Positions 33,455 through 41,792 of a stretch of DNA of 64,000 nucleotides are shown in pieces. The DNA is from an uncultured Lachnospiraceae bacterium. GTDB taxonomy: Bacteria > Bacillota > Clostridia > Lachnospirales > Lachnospiraceae. The stretch spans positions 1 through 64,000 of the forward strand of contig CALWLY010000012.1 in assembly GCA_944381635.1 (NCBI GenBank). Direction: 5' to 3'. The notes below the pieces were generated by a model that worked only from the letters and a program-made list of their open reading frames with translations, had not been told where the DNA came from and did no database searches. Each line of letters opens with the position of its first letter. The first letter of the stretch is position 1. Both the position numbers and the translations under genes were made by a program.

Positions 33455-34582
33455 ATGAATTCAAACTTATATCAGTTAAATCGAGACATTATTCATAAGT
33501 GTGCCGGAAAAAAGGTGTTATGGCAGCCCCGGATTCTTTCCTGGTATGCAGACAGAGAATTCCTGCATCAGCCGCTTCCGGGAAAATACGAAGGCTGTAC
33601 GCCTCAGTCACTTTATGAAAAACTGGGATGCTCCGACCGTCTGTATGATTACTTCAATCCGTGTCTGGAAGTTCACTATGACAGCAGTATCCGAATCGAA
33701 CAAAAGCCGGTTTCTGGCGGAAAGACAGAGCGGGATTTTCAGAGAATCATTCATACGCCGGTGGGAGATTTGAGCGAAATTTATTACGGCAACAACAGCA
33801 ATTATGGAATGATGCCCCACAAATGGATGTTGAGCGATGTGGATGATTTAAGAGCGCTGTGTTATCTGGAGGAAGCAACCTTCTACAGCTTTAACCGGGA
33901 TACTTATGAGAAGATGCTTAAAAAAGTCGGACATCTTGGACTTCCCACGCTGTATTTCCCCCGTGTGAATATCCAGAAGCTGCTGATTGAACTATGCGGC
34001 GTGGAAAATACCTACTATCTGTTGGCAGACTATCCGGAGGAAATTGAGCATTATTTCAGTGTGCTCAGCAAAAGTCAGGGGCGCCTGGCGCATGTGCTGG
34101 CGGAAAGCCCTTTGGAATGGATCAATTACGGAGACAACCTGCACTGTAAAATTTTACCGGATTATTTATTTGAACGCTATGTCATACCGGAGTATGAAAA
34201 GCGGGCGGAAATCCTCCATAAAACAGGAAAATTCCTGTTTTCTTACTGGGATGGAGACTGCAAAGATTATCTGAAATATGCGAAGACCTGTTATCTGGAC
34301 GGCATTGAGGCTATTACACCTATGCCTCAGGGAGATGTGACGCTGGAAGAAATCAAGGAAGCGCTTGGCGATGAAATCACACTGATCGATGGAATCCCGG
34401 CGGTTATGTTTACAGACACCTATCCGGAAGAGGCACTGGCGGAAATGACGCACAGGATTATAGATATGTTTGCCGGAAATCTGATTCTGGGGATTTCGGA
34501 TGAGATGCCGTCCACAGGTTTGATTGAAAGGGTAGAACTGGTAAATAAAATCGTAAACGAACACAATGCAAAAGTATGCTGA
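33455..34582 (+). CDS. Uroporphyrinogen decarboxylase (URO-D) family protein
   Basis: A 375-residue protein with the URO-D barrel pattern, notably the second half: GDNLHCKILPDYLFERYVIP near residue 227, then YWDGDCKDYLKYA near residue 267 and DGIEAITPMPQGDVTLEEIK near residue 285. In anaerobes this family includes corrinoid-dependent methyltransferases and many uncharacterised proteins, and no haem genes are nearby, so true uroporphyrinogen decarboxylase activity is unlikely. No corrinoid protein gene adjoins it. The promoter is a TGGTATAAT at about 33412-33420; GGAGGG precedes the ATG. The substrate is unknown. Confidence 0.75.
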   Translation: MNSNLYQLNRDIIHKCAGKKVLWQPRILSWYADREFLHQPLPGKYEGCTPQSLYEKLGCSDRLYDYFNPCLEVHYDSSIRIEQKPVSGGKTERDFQRIIHTPVGDLSEIYYGNNSNYGMMPHKWMLSDVDDLRALCYLEEATFYSFNRDTYEKMLKKVGHLGLPTLYFPRVNIQKLLIELCGVENTYYLLADYPEEIEHYFSVLSKSQGRLAHVLAESPLEWINYGDNLHCKILPDYLFERYVIPEYEKRAEILHKTGKFLFSYWDGDCKDYLKYAKTCYLDGIEAITPMPQGDVTLEEIKEALGDEITLIDGIPAVMFTDTYPEEALAEMTHRIIDMFAGNLILGISDEMPSTGLIERVELVNKIVNEHNAKVC

Positions 34583-34632
34583 CTGTGTTCGGATAAAGAA
34601 AAGAACCACTAACCTGCAGGAGGAACCGTGAT

Positions 34633-37600
34633 TTGGAACAGACGGGAAAAATACAAAACTGGAAACAGCTTTTTACGCAAAGCGCGTTGAGCGGAGGAAA
34701 AGATTATAATAGGCGAGGACGTGTTGCAGACCTGGAAAAGAACAAAGACGATTACACAGGAGCAGTTGTAGCGGAAAAACGTTATGAGGTTCGGATTCAT
34801 CAGAGCAGGGATGGCAGTCTGGCGATGCATTGTACTTGTCCTCAGGCCAGAGGCGGAAATAACTGCAAGCATATGGCGGCAGTCTGTTTTGCAATAGAAA
34901 AAATGCAGAAAACAGAGGAAGAGAAAAAAGAAGAAAAGAAAGAAGAAAAGAAAGAAGAAAAGGAAACGCGGACGAAGGAGTCTGGAATGGAGGATGAATC
35001 CCGGAAACAGCCGGCCTTGATTTCGGAGACAAGAGAAGATGACGGGCAGATGATAGTTCTCAATCCGGATATGTTTGCGCCTGTGAAAGAAGAAAAAGCA
35101 GAATTGGCGGAGCGCAGACGCAGGTCTTATTCTTATTTTAACACGGAACTTCTGCGAAGCAGTATGGACTTTAAGCCGGAAACCCGGAGAAAAGGAGAGG
35201 AGCGGCGTCGGAAAAAGGAAATTTCGTTGGATGATATCCATTTTGGATACACTGATTTCGAAGAAGAGCTTTTGGGGGAAGCCATAGGAACGGGAATTTA
35301 CAAAAATCAGAGATTTCCTGTACAAATCGTTTTTTCAAAAGATCAGATTTTGAGGACGGAATGTCATTGCCCGGACTGCAGAAAATATTTTTACGGCTGG
35401 TATGACAGGAGAAAGTATTGCAGCTGGATGTCCGGTTTTTTCGATTTGCTGGAAACCTATCTGAATACCTATTGTCCGGGGGACGCTACAAATCGAACCG
35501 GGCAGGGAGTTTTGCTGTCTTTTCAGGAAAAGCGGGTAAACCGTATGACCGCGGAAGTGACAGCAACTGAAGAGAGTCTGACTTTGCAGCCCAGGCTGAT
35601 AAAGAAGGGCGGAAAGCTGTCCCTGTCTTTTCGGATTGGGATCAGAAAGCTGTTTGTTATAAAGAATCTGGAGGAATTTTGCGAAAATGTGAAGCGGTCT
35701 GCCACGCAGATTTATGGCAGTGAAACTCAAATCAATCACAGACTGTCAAACTTTACGGAGCAGGGAAAGAGATGGATTCGGTTTATCAGCCAGATTACCC
35801 AGGAAGAGGCGGAGTTTGAAAGGCGGCTTAGGGAAAGTGAGAGCTGGTCACGCAAGGCAGTGGGGAAAAACGGGGCTTTGGCTCTGTACGGATGGAGGCT
35901 GGATCGCTTTTATGAAATGATAGAACAGACCGGTGTGGAGTACGAAGACAAAGACGCGAGCAGGAAAGTGAAAGGACTTCTTACCTGTAAAGACGGCAAC
36001 CCTGAGATTGTGATGCGGATTCAAAAGAAAGAAGAGAAAAATATTTTTCAGGGGGTGTTGATTTATTGGGATGGTCCGGAGCTGTTTGAAGGAACACGGA
36101 CTTCCTACTTTATTGAGGAGAACAGCCTTAAGATGCATCGGATCGATCCGGCATTTCTGGAAAAAACAGAACCGATCTATGAGTTTGCAGACGAAGGCAA
36201 GATTTCATTTCTCATTGGGCGAAATAAACTGTCGGAATTTTATTACACGGTGCTACCTCAGCTGCGGGACATTGTAAGAGTGGAGGAGAAGGACGCGGCA
36301 CAGATTGAAAGGTATCTTCCGCCAGAAGTCCGGTTTGTATTTTATCTGGATGCATGGCAGGGAAATATTACCTGCACGGCTCATGCCAGATACGGCGAAA
36401 GTGAAGTGTCCATGTTGGATTTGTATCTGGACAGGGAAAAGGTGATAAACGATACGGAGCGGGAGGAAAATCGGGAAGCCGAAATGATGTACAGGCTCAG
36501 ACAATGGTTCCCTTATGTGAATGAAGAAAGTGAGGAATTTCATTGCGGAGGGGAAGAAGAAAGGGTGTGCCAGTTTTTGGAAAATGGACTGGAGGCCTTG
36601 ATGACAATGGGCGAGGTACAGTGTACACGGCGTTTTCAGAATTTGAACCGTGCCCGTAAGGTAAAAATTTCGGTAGGAGTTTCGGTGTCTCAGGGACTGT
36701 TGGATTTAGATATTTCCGCAGATGAGATGTCCCGTCAGGAACTTCTGGAAGCGTTGGAAAGTTATCGGGTCAAAAAGAAATTTCACCGGCTGAAAAACGG
36801 AGATTTTATCAATCTGGATGACGAAGGACTTTTTTTCCTGGAAGAAATGATGGAAAGTCTGCGCCTGTCGCCGAAAGAGTTTGTGGAAGGAAAAATGCAC
36901 CTGCCTTTATATCGGACGCTGTATTTGGAGAAAATGCTGGAAGAACAGGAAGGTGTTTACAGCACAAGAGACAGTCGTTTCCGGGAGATGGTCAAGGACT
37001 TTAAAACAGTCAACGAAGCAGATTTTGAGGTGCCTGTGGCTATCAGTAAAGTCATGCGCAAATATCAGGTTACAGGATACAAATGGCTCAGAACCCTGGA
37101 AACCAGAAATTTTGGCGGTATTTTGGCCGATGACATGGGACTGGGCAAGACGCTGCAGACCATTGCAGTGCTGTTGTCTGCCAGACTGGAGGGACGGGCA
37201 GGCCGTACTCTTATTGTGGCGCCTGCTTCACTTGTGTTTAACTGGGGGGAGGAAATTCGGCGCTTTGCACCCCAGCTTGAGTTCTGTCTGGTTACGGGAA
37301 CTCAGGAAGAAAGGCGGATGAAGATAGAATCCTGGGAGAGTTTTGACGTGCTTATCACATCCTATGATCTTCTGAAACGGGACATTTCCTGTTACGAAGG
37401 AAAACAGTTCGATTATCAGGTGATTGATGAAGCGCAGTACATTAAAAATCACACTACGGCAGCGGCCAAAGCGGTAAAACTCATTCGGAGCAGAACCCGT
37501 TTTGCTCTGACCGGGACACCGATTGAAAACCGTCTTAGTGAATTGTGGAGTATTTTTGATTATCTGATGCCCGGATACTTGTATAGCTATGAAGTATTTA

Positions 37601-38442
37601 AGCGGGAGTTTGAATCACCTATTGTGAAAAATCAGGACCAGGCAGCATCGGAACGTCTTCAGAAAATGGTGTCTCCTTTTATTTTAAGGAGAATAAAACA
37701 GAATGTGCTCAAAGACCTGCCGGATAAGCTGGAAGAAATCCGATATGTGCGATTGGAAGGGGAGCAGCAGAAGCTTTACAATGCGCAGGTTCAGTTCATG
37801 CGTCAGAAAATTGCTTCTCAGGATCCGGAAGAGTTTCGGAAAAACCATATCCAGACTTTGGCGGAACTGACAAAACTTCGACAGATTTGCTGCGATCCGG
37901 CTTTGTGTTATGAAGACTATGGCGGCGAATCGGCAAAGAGAGAGTCGTGCCTGGAACTTATTGAAAGCGCAGTGGAGGGGGGACACAGGCTGCTTGTTTT
38001 TTCTCAGTTTACTTCGATGCTGGATTTGCTGAAGCCAGAGCTGGACAAAAGAAATATTTCTTATTTTGAAATCACCGGTGAAACCCGAAAGGAGATAAGG
38101 CTGCAGCTGGTAAAGGATTTCAACGAAGGAGACATAAAAGTTTTCCTGATTTCTCTTCGGGCCGGAGGTGTGGGATTGAATTTGACCGGAGCCGATGTGG
38201 TTATTCACTATGATCCCTGGTGGAATCTTGCGGTACAAAACCAGGCCACGGACCGGGCTCATAGAATTGGACAGACTCGGAAGGTCACGGTTTATCAGCT
38301 TATTGTAAAACATACGGTGGAAGAGAAAATCCGAAAACTTCAGGAAACAAAGAAAGATCTGTCGGATCAGATCCTGCAGGGAAAAGGCGGACAGCTGGCC
38401 GGTATGACCAAAGAGGAGTTTCTGCAGTTGCTGGAAGGATAA
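34633..38442 (+). CDS. SWIM/SNF2 family DEAD-like helicase
   Basis: A 1269-residue Swi2/Snf2 ATPase. An N-terminal SWIM zinc motif (C67, C69, C78, H80) is followed by an acidic/basic KEEK repeat (about residues 98-112), the SNF2-associated middle region, and then the motor: GILADDMGLGKTLQT near residue 832, IDEAQYIKNH, LTGTPIENRLSELWSIFDYL, and the C-lobe with FSQFTSML, RAGGVGLNLTGADVVIHYDPWWN and QATDRAHRIGQT. Such proteins translocate on DNA and remodel DNA-protein complexes; the bacterial role is undefined. The start is TTG 34633, because GGAGG is nine bases upstream and no in-frame ATG is near. It is monocistronic. Confidence 0.93.
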   Translation: MEQTGKIQNWKQLFTQSALSGGKDYNRRGRVADLEKNKDDYTGAVVAEKRYEVRIHQSRDGSLAMHCTCPQARGGNNCKHMAAVCFAIEKMQKTEEEKKEEKKEEKKEEKETRTKESGMEDESRKQPALISETREDDGQMIVLNPDMFAPVKEEKAELAERRRRSYSYFNTELLRSSMDFKPETRRKGEERRRKKEISLDDIHFGYTDFEEELLGEAIGTGIYKNQRFPVQIVFSKDQILRTECHCPDCRKYFYGWYDRRKYCSWMSGFFDLLETYLNTYCPGDATNRTGQGVLLSFQEKRVNRMTAEVTATEESLTLQPRLIKKGGKLSLSFRIGIRKLFVIKNLEEFCENVKRSATQIYGSETQINHRLSNFTEQGKRWIRFISQITQEEAEFERRLRESESWSRKAVGKNGALALYGWRLDRFYEMIEQTGVEYEDKDASRKVKGLLTCKDGNPEIVMRIQKKEEKNIFQGVLIYWDGPELFEGTRTSYFIEENSLKMHRIDPAFLEKTEPIYEFADEGKISFLIGRNKLSEFYYTVLPQLRDIVRVEEKDAAQIERYLPPEVRFVFYLDAWQGNITCTAHARYGESEVSMLDLYLDREKVINDTEREENREAEMMYRLRQWFPYVNEESEEFHCGGEEERVCQFLENGLEALMTMGEVQCTRRFQNLNRARKVKISVGVSVSQGLLDLDISADEMSRQELLEALESYRVKKKFHRLKNGDFINLDDEGLFFLEEMMESLRLSPKEFVEGKMHLPLYRTLYLEKMLEEQEGVYSTRDSRFREMVKDFKTVNEADFEVPVAISKVMRKYQVTGYKWLRTLETRNFGGILADDMGLGKTLQTIAVLLSARLEGRAGRTLIVAPASLVFNWGEEIRRFAPQLEFCLVTGTQEERRMKIESWESFDVLITSYDLLKRDISCYEGKQFDYQVIDEAQYIKNHTTAAAKAVKLIRSRTRFALTGTPIENRLSELWSIFDYLMPGYLYSYEVFKREFESPIVKNQDQAASERLQKMVSPFILRRIKQNVLKDLPDKLEEIRYVRLEGEQQKLYNAQVQFMRQKIASQDPEEFRKNHIQTLAELTKLRQICCDPALCYEDYGGESAKRESCLELIESAVEGGHRLLVFSQFTSMLDLLKPELDKRNISYFEITGETRKEIRLQLVKDFNEGDIKVFLISLRAGGVGLNLTGADVVIHYDPWWNLAVQNQATDRAHRIGQTRKVTVYQLIVKHTVEEKIRKLQETKKDLSDQILQGKGGQLAGMTKEEFLQLLEG

Positions 38443-38468
38443 AAGGAAAGCTGACAGGCGGTTTGCAC

Positions 38469-38498
38469 TTGACAACGTGTCTTAGTTGTGCGTAAATA
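38469..38498 (+). promoter_or_regulatory. Promoter of the aminotransferase gene
   Basis: TTGACA, an 18-base spacer and TAAATA. The transcript would begin near 38505 and carry the folded leader described next. Confidence 0.5.
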
Positions 38499-38500
38499 AT

Positions 38501-38569
38501 AAAAGAATGTGCCTCGGGGCCTGGAAATAGGAAGCGCGAGGCCAAGAACCCTGATTTCTGGATTCTTTA
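38501..38569 (+). promoter_or_regulatory. Structured 5' leader of the aminotransferase gene
   Basis: A closing stem AAAGAAT...ATTCTTT (38502-38508 with 38563-38569) encloses GCCTCG...CGAGGC (about 38511-38541) and a small CC...GG hairpin. This resembles a three-way junction directly before the ribosome site AGAAGGAG. I do not recognise a named riboswitch class. It may be cis-regulatory or simply a stable leader. Confidence 0.4.
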
Positions 38570-38591
38570 AAATAAGAAGGAGTTGAGCCCA

Positions 38592-39878
38592 ATGAGAGCA
38601 TACAAAGACAGAAGCAGAGAGGAACTGCTTTCCCTGAAAGAAGAGCTGGAGGCAGAATATCAGAAAATAAAGGACATGGGTCTGAAACTGGACATGTCTC
38701 GCGGAAAGCCGTCTGCGGAGCAGCTGGATCTTTCCATGGAGATGATGGATGTTCTGAACAGTAAAACCGACTTGAAATGCGCTGCAGGAGTTGACTGCCG
38801 CAATTATGGTGTGATCGATGGTATTCAGGAAGCAAAGGAGCTTCTGGGAGCTCTGATTGAAGTGCCTGCCGATAAAATTATTATTTATGGAAATTCCAGT
38901 CTGAACGTAATGTTTGATACCATTTCCCACGCTATGACTCATGGTGTGATGGGACATACTCCCTGGTGCAAACTGGATAAAGTGAAATTTCTCTGCCCGG
39001 TGCCGGGATATGACAGACATTTTGCCATCACAGAATATTTCGGCATTGAGATGATCAATATTCCCATGACACCGGAAGGACCGGACATGGATTTGGTAGA
39101 AGAATATGTAAATAACGATGAGAGCGTTAAGGGTATCTGGTGTGTGCCCAAATATTCCAACCCGCAAGGTATTTCCTATTCAGATGAAACCGTGCGCCGT
39201 TTTGCAGCTTTAAAACCGGCAGCAGAAGATTTCCGTATTTTCTGGGATAACGCTTACAATGTACATCATCTTTACAATGACAGACAGGACGTAATTCTGG
39301 AGATCCTTCACGAGTGTGAAAAAGAAGGACATCCGGATATGGTTTATAAATTCAGTTCCACGTCTAAAATCAGCTTCCCGGGTTCCGGTGTTGCCGCAAT
39401 TTCAGCTTCTTATGACAATCTGAAAGATCTGAAGAAGCATATGACGATTCAGACAATCGGTCATGACAAGTTAAATCAGCTGCGCCATGTAAGATACTTT
39501 AAAGATCTGAATGGCATTATGGAACACATGAAAAAGCATGCGGTAATTCTCCGCCCGAAATTTGATGCTGTTTTGGAACTTTTGGAAAGAGAACTGGGTG
39601 GTCTGGAAATCGGCTCCTGGCTTCGCCCCAGAGGAGGATACTTCATTTCTTTTGATGCTATGGAGGGATGCGCAAAGGCTATTGTGGCAAAGGCAAAGGA
39701 AGCAGGCGTTGTCATGACTGGCGCCGGAGCAACCTATCCTTACGGAAAAGATCCTCATGACTCCAACATTCGTATTGCTCCCAGTTTTCCGCCTCTGGAT
39801 GAATTGGTTCAGGCTACAGAACTGTTTATTCTCTGTGTAAAACTGGTAAGTATTGATAAGATTCTGGAAACAAAATAA
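38592..39878 (+). CDS. PLP-dependent aminotransferase (class I fold, PF12897-like aspartate type)
   Basis: A 428-residue aminotransferase. YGNSSLNVMFDTISHA binds cofactor phosphate, WCVPKYSNPQGISYS and FWDNAYNVHHL form the PLP pocket, and Lys259 in SSTSK is the Schiff-base residue. R-containing IRIAPSFPPLDEL near the C-terminus binds the substrate carboxylate. The pattern matches the aspartate aminotransferase subgroup found in Corynebacterium and many Firmicutes; aspartate/2-oxoglutarate is the likely pair, but this is not proven. ATG 38592 is used because AGAAGGAG lies eleven bases before it; TTG 38583 is too close. It ends at palindromic element C. Confidence 0.88.
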   Translation: MRAYKDRSREELLSLKEELEAEYQKIKDMGLKLDMSRGKPSAEQLDLSMEMMDVLNSKTDLKCAAGVDCRNYGVIDGIQEAKELLGALIEVPADKIIIYGNSSLNVMFDTISHAMTHGVMGHTPWCKLDKVKFLCPVPGYDRHFAITEYFGIEMINIPMTPEGPDMDLVEEYVNNDESVKGIWCVPKYSNPQGISYSDETVRRFAALKPAAEDFRIFWDNAYNVHHLYNDRQDVILEILHECEKEGHPDMVYKFSSTSKISFPGSGVAAISASYDNLKDLKKHMTIQTIGHDKLNQLRHVRYFKDLNGIMEHMKKHAVILRPKFDAVLELLERELGGLEIGSWLRPRGGYFISFDAMEGCAKAIVAKAKEAGVVMTGAGATYPYGKDPHDSNIRIAPSFPPLDELVQATELFILCVKLVSIDKILETK

Positions 39879-39881
39879 TAA

Positions 39882-40002
39882 AGAGGGTGCTGCATAGATT
39901 AGAAGGAAATGTTTGTTGTGCCCTATTTTGTGAGCAGCCGCCTGGATGTGACAAAATAGAGTATGGCAAACGCGAATTCTATGATTTTGCAGCACCCTTT
40001 TC
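39882..40002. repeat. Long palindromic intergenic element, copy C
   Basis: The outer stem pairs GAGGGTGCTGCA with TGCAGCACCCTTTTC. Inner stems pair GTTTGTTGTGCCCTATTTTGT with ACAAAATAGAGTATGGCAAAC around a loop with GCAGCCGCCTGGA. A T run follows. It starts four bases after the aminotransferase stop and probably terminates it. Confidence 0.8.
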
Positions 40003-40038
40003 CTGTCATAGCGCAAAGAAGGAAAAGGAGAAGAAAAA

Positions 40039-40218
40039 GTGTCAGTTGGAAATTGTGAATCCTGCGTCAATTATGTATATGACGAGGACTATGAATGTTA
40101 CATCTGTGAGATGGACTTGGATGAAGATGAAATGGTTAAATTTTTAAGCAGTTCTTTTGATAACTGTCCGTATTACCGTCTGGATGATGAATATGGGGTC
40201 GTGCGTCATCAGATGTAG
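40039..40218 (+). CDS. DUF6472 family small Cys-rich protein
   Basis: A 59-residue protein starting at GTG 40039, with AAGGAG nine bases upstream. The sequence begins VSVGNCESCVNYVYDEDYEC and continues with CEMDLDEDEM and a conserved CPYYR near the end. The two CxxC pairs suggest a bound metal ion (inference). I recognise this as the DUF6472 family of Lachnospiraceae; function is unknown. It sits between palindrome C and an inverted repeat that leads into the ThrE-type exporter. Confidence 0.75.
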   Translation: MSVGNCESCVNYVYDEDYECYICEMDLDEDEMVKFLSSSFDNCPYYRLDDEYGVVRHQM

Positions 40219-40224
40219 TGTTGA

Positions 40225-40286
40225 TGTACAGGGCGCAATATGATCAAAAATAGCTGAATTTACAGGACGGAGGCATTGCCCTGTAC
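40225..40286 (+). other. 10-bp inverted repeat between DUF6472 and exporter genes
   Basis: TGTACAGGGC and GCCCTGTACA are perfect complements 42 bases apart. There is no T run, so it is not an obvious terminator; it may be an RNA stem or protein site. Confidence 0.4.
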
Positions 40287-40328
40287 ACCGACGTTAGGGA
40301 AAGAAAAGAAAACGAAAAGGCAAAAAAG

Positions 40329-41210
40329 ATGGAAGAGAAACTGGAAAAGCAAAGAGAAACAGAAAAGAGAGAAGATATAGGACAGCAGGAAGAGACGGAA
40401 AGAAAAGAAGAAACAGAGAAGGAAGAAAAGAAGATAAACAGCCAGAGGGAGGTGCTGGAAGCCGCCATGCTGGCAGGTCATATCCTTTTGGAAAACGGAG
40501 CGGAAATTTTCCGGGTGGAAGAGACCATGGACCGCATCTGCGGGTATTACGGGGTTCATTCGGAGAGCGCTTTTGTGTTGAGCAATGGTATTTTTACCAC
40601 TGCGGGAAGCCAGAATGAGCAGCTGTTTGCGAAGGTGGCCCATATTCCTGTAAAAGGGGCGCAGCTGCAGAAAGTAGCGGCAGTGAATCAGCTTTCCAGA
40701 GAGATCGTAAAGGGAAAATATACGCTGGACGAAGTGATGGAGAAACTGAATCAGATACGCAGTATGCCGGATAAACCAAAGCATATGCAGGTTCTGGCTT
40801 CCGGGCTTGGCAGCGCCAGCTTCTGCTTTTTGTTTGGAGGGAGCCTTGCGGACAGCGCAGCGGCTTTTGTGACAGGCTGTCTTTTGTATCTTTATGTGAT
40901 TTATGTCAGCGCCCCTCATCTGTCCAAAATTGTGGGAAATATCGGAGGAGGAGCGTTGGTGTGCCTGCTGTGTATCCTGGAGGCCACGATTATCCCAGGG
41001 CTTCATCTGAATTTCATGGTTATCGGTTCTGTAATGCCGCTGATTCCCGGAGTGGCGTTTACCAATGGGATCCGGGATATTGCAGATGGAGATTATATTG
41101 CGGGGACCGTGCGTCTGCTGGATGCCCTTCTTGTGTTTTTGTCCATCGCGGCGGGAGTCGGGTTTATCATAAATTTATACGATAAGCTTGCAGGAGGTAT
41201 GTTGTTATGA
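40329..41210 (+). CDS. Threonine/serine exporter family protein, N-terminal (ThrE-N type) subunit
   Basis: A 293-residue membrane protein. Residues 1-38 are almost entirely Glu/Lys/Arg/Gln, an unusual charged extension likely helical. Then comes the ThrE N-terminal domain (AAMLAGHILLENGAEIFRVEETMDRICGYYG), which is typical, followed by about five membrane helices with VIGSVMPLIPGVAFTNGIRDI. In Corynebacterium ThrE exports threonine and serine as one chain. Here, as in many Firmicutes, it is split into two genes that overlap by four bases. A start later than 40329 would remove part of the charged tail. Confidence 0.85.
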   Translation: MEEKLEKQRETEKREDIGQQEETERKEETEKEEKKINSQREVLEAAMLAGHILLENGAEIFRVEETMDRICGYYGVHSESAFVLSNGIFTTAGSQNEQLFAKVAHIPVKGAQLQKVAAVNQLSREIVKGKYTLDEVMEKLNQIRSMPDKPKHMQVLASGLGSASFCFLFGGSLADSAAAFVTGCLLYLYVIYVSAPHLSKIVGNIGGGALVCLLCILEATIIPGLHLNFMVIGSVMPLIPGVAFTNGIRDIADGDYIAGTVRLLDALLVFLSIAAGVGFIINLYDKLAGGMLL

Positions 41211-41653
41211 TTGGGGAATTAATTGCAGCGGCATTGGGGACCATGGCTTTTGCTTTGCTTTTTGGAGTGCCTGCCAAATATTATCCCTACTGCGGCCTTA
41301 TAGGCGCAGCAGGGTGGCTGGTGTATAGCCTTCTCTTTCAGATCGGACAGGTCTTCAGCGAACCGTCAGCAGTTTTTCTTGCCACGGTGCTTGTCATACT
41401 GATGTCCCGGCTATTCGCTGTCAGAGAGCGGTGCCCGGTCACCATTTTTTTAATCTGCGGCATTTTCCCTCTTGTGCCGGGAGCCGGAATTTACTGGACG
41501 GCTTATCATCTTGTTATGAACGAGGTGGAACTGGCTTCGGAAACAGGGTTTGCGGCGGTAAAATCGGCGGTTGCCATTGTGCTTGGAATTGTATTTGTAT
41601 TTGAAATTCCTCAGAAATTTTTTGGTTTTGCGCGGAAAAAACACATAGAGTAA
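41207..41653 (+). CDS. Threonine/serine exporter, C-terminal (ThrE-C type) subunit
   Basis: A 148-residue protein with four to five hydrophobic helices and the ThrE_2 pattern: MIGELIAAALGTMAFALLFGV at the N-terminus, then YPYCGLIGAAGWLVYSLL and CGIFPLVPGAGIYWTAY. It completes the split exporter with the preceding gene, whose stop overlaps its ATG. The exported amino acid is inferred from the family only. Confidence 0.85.
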   Translation: MIGELIAAALGTMAFALLFGVPAKYYPYCGLIGAAGWLVYSLLFQIGQVFSEPSAVFLATVLVILMSRLFAVRERCPVTIFLICGIFPLVPGAGIYWTAYHLVMNEVELASETGFAAVKSAVAIVLGIVFVFEIPQKFFGFARKKHIE

Positions 41654-41702
41654 ACAGACCGGCCGGGAATGGGAAACCGGCGTGGAAAATAAGCGGGTCG
41701 GC

Positions 41703-41730
41703 TTGTATTTCTTTTTTTCGGTGCTATAAT
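41703..41730 (+). promoter_or_regulatory. Promoter of the M28 peptidase gene
   Basis: TTGTAT, a 16-base spacer and TATAAT with a TGC extended -10, 63 bases before ATG 41793. Confidence 0.6.
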
Positions 41731-41792
41731 TGTCAGAGAAAAGAGAAATTCTGACGGAAGCGTGCCAGGTCACGTGGATGGGAGCGAATGAG

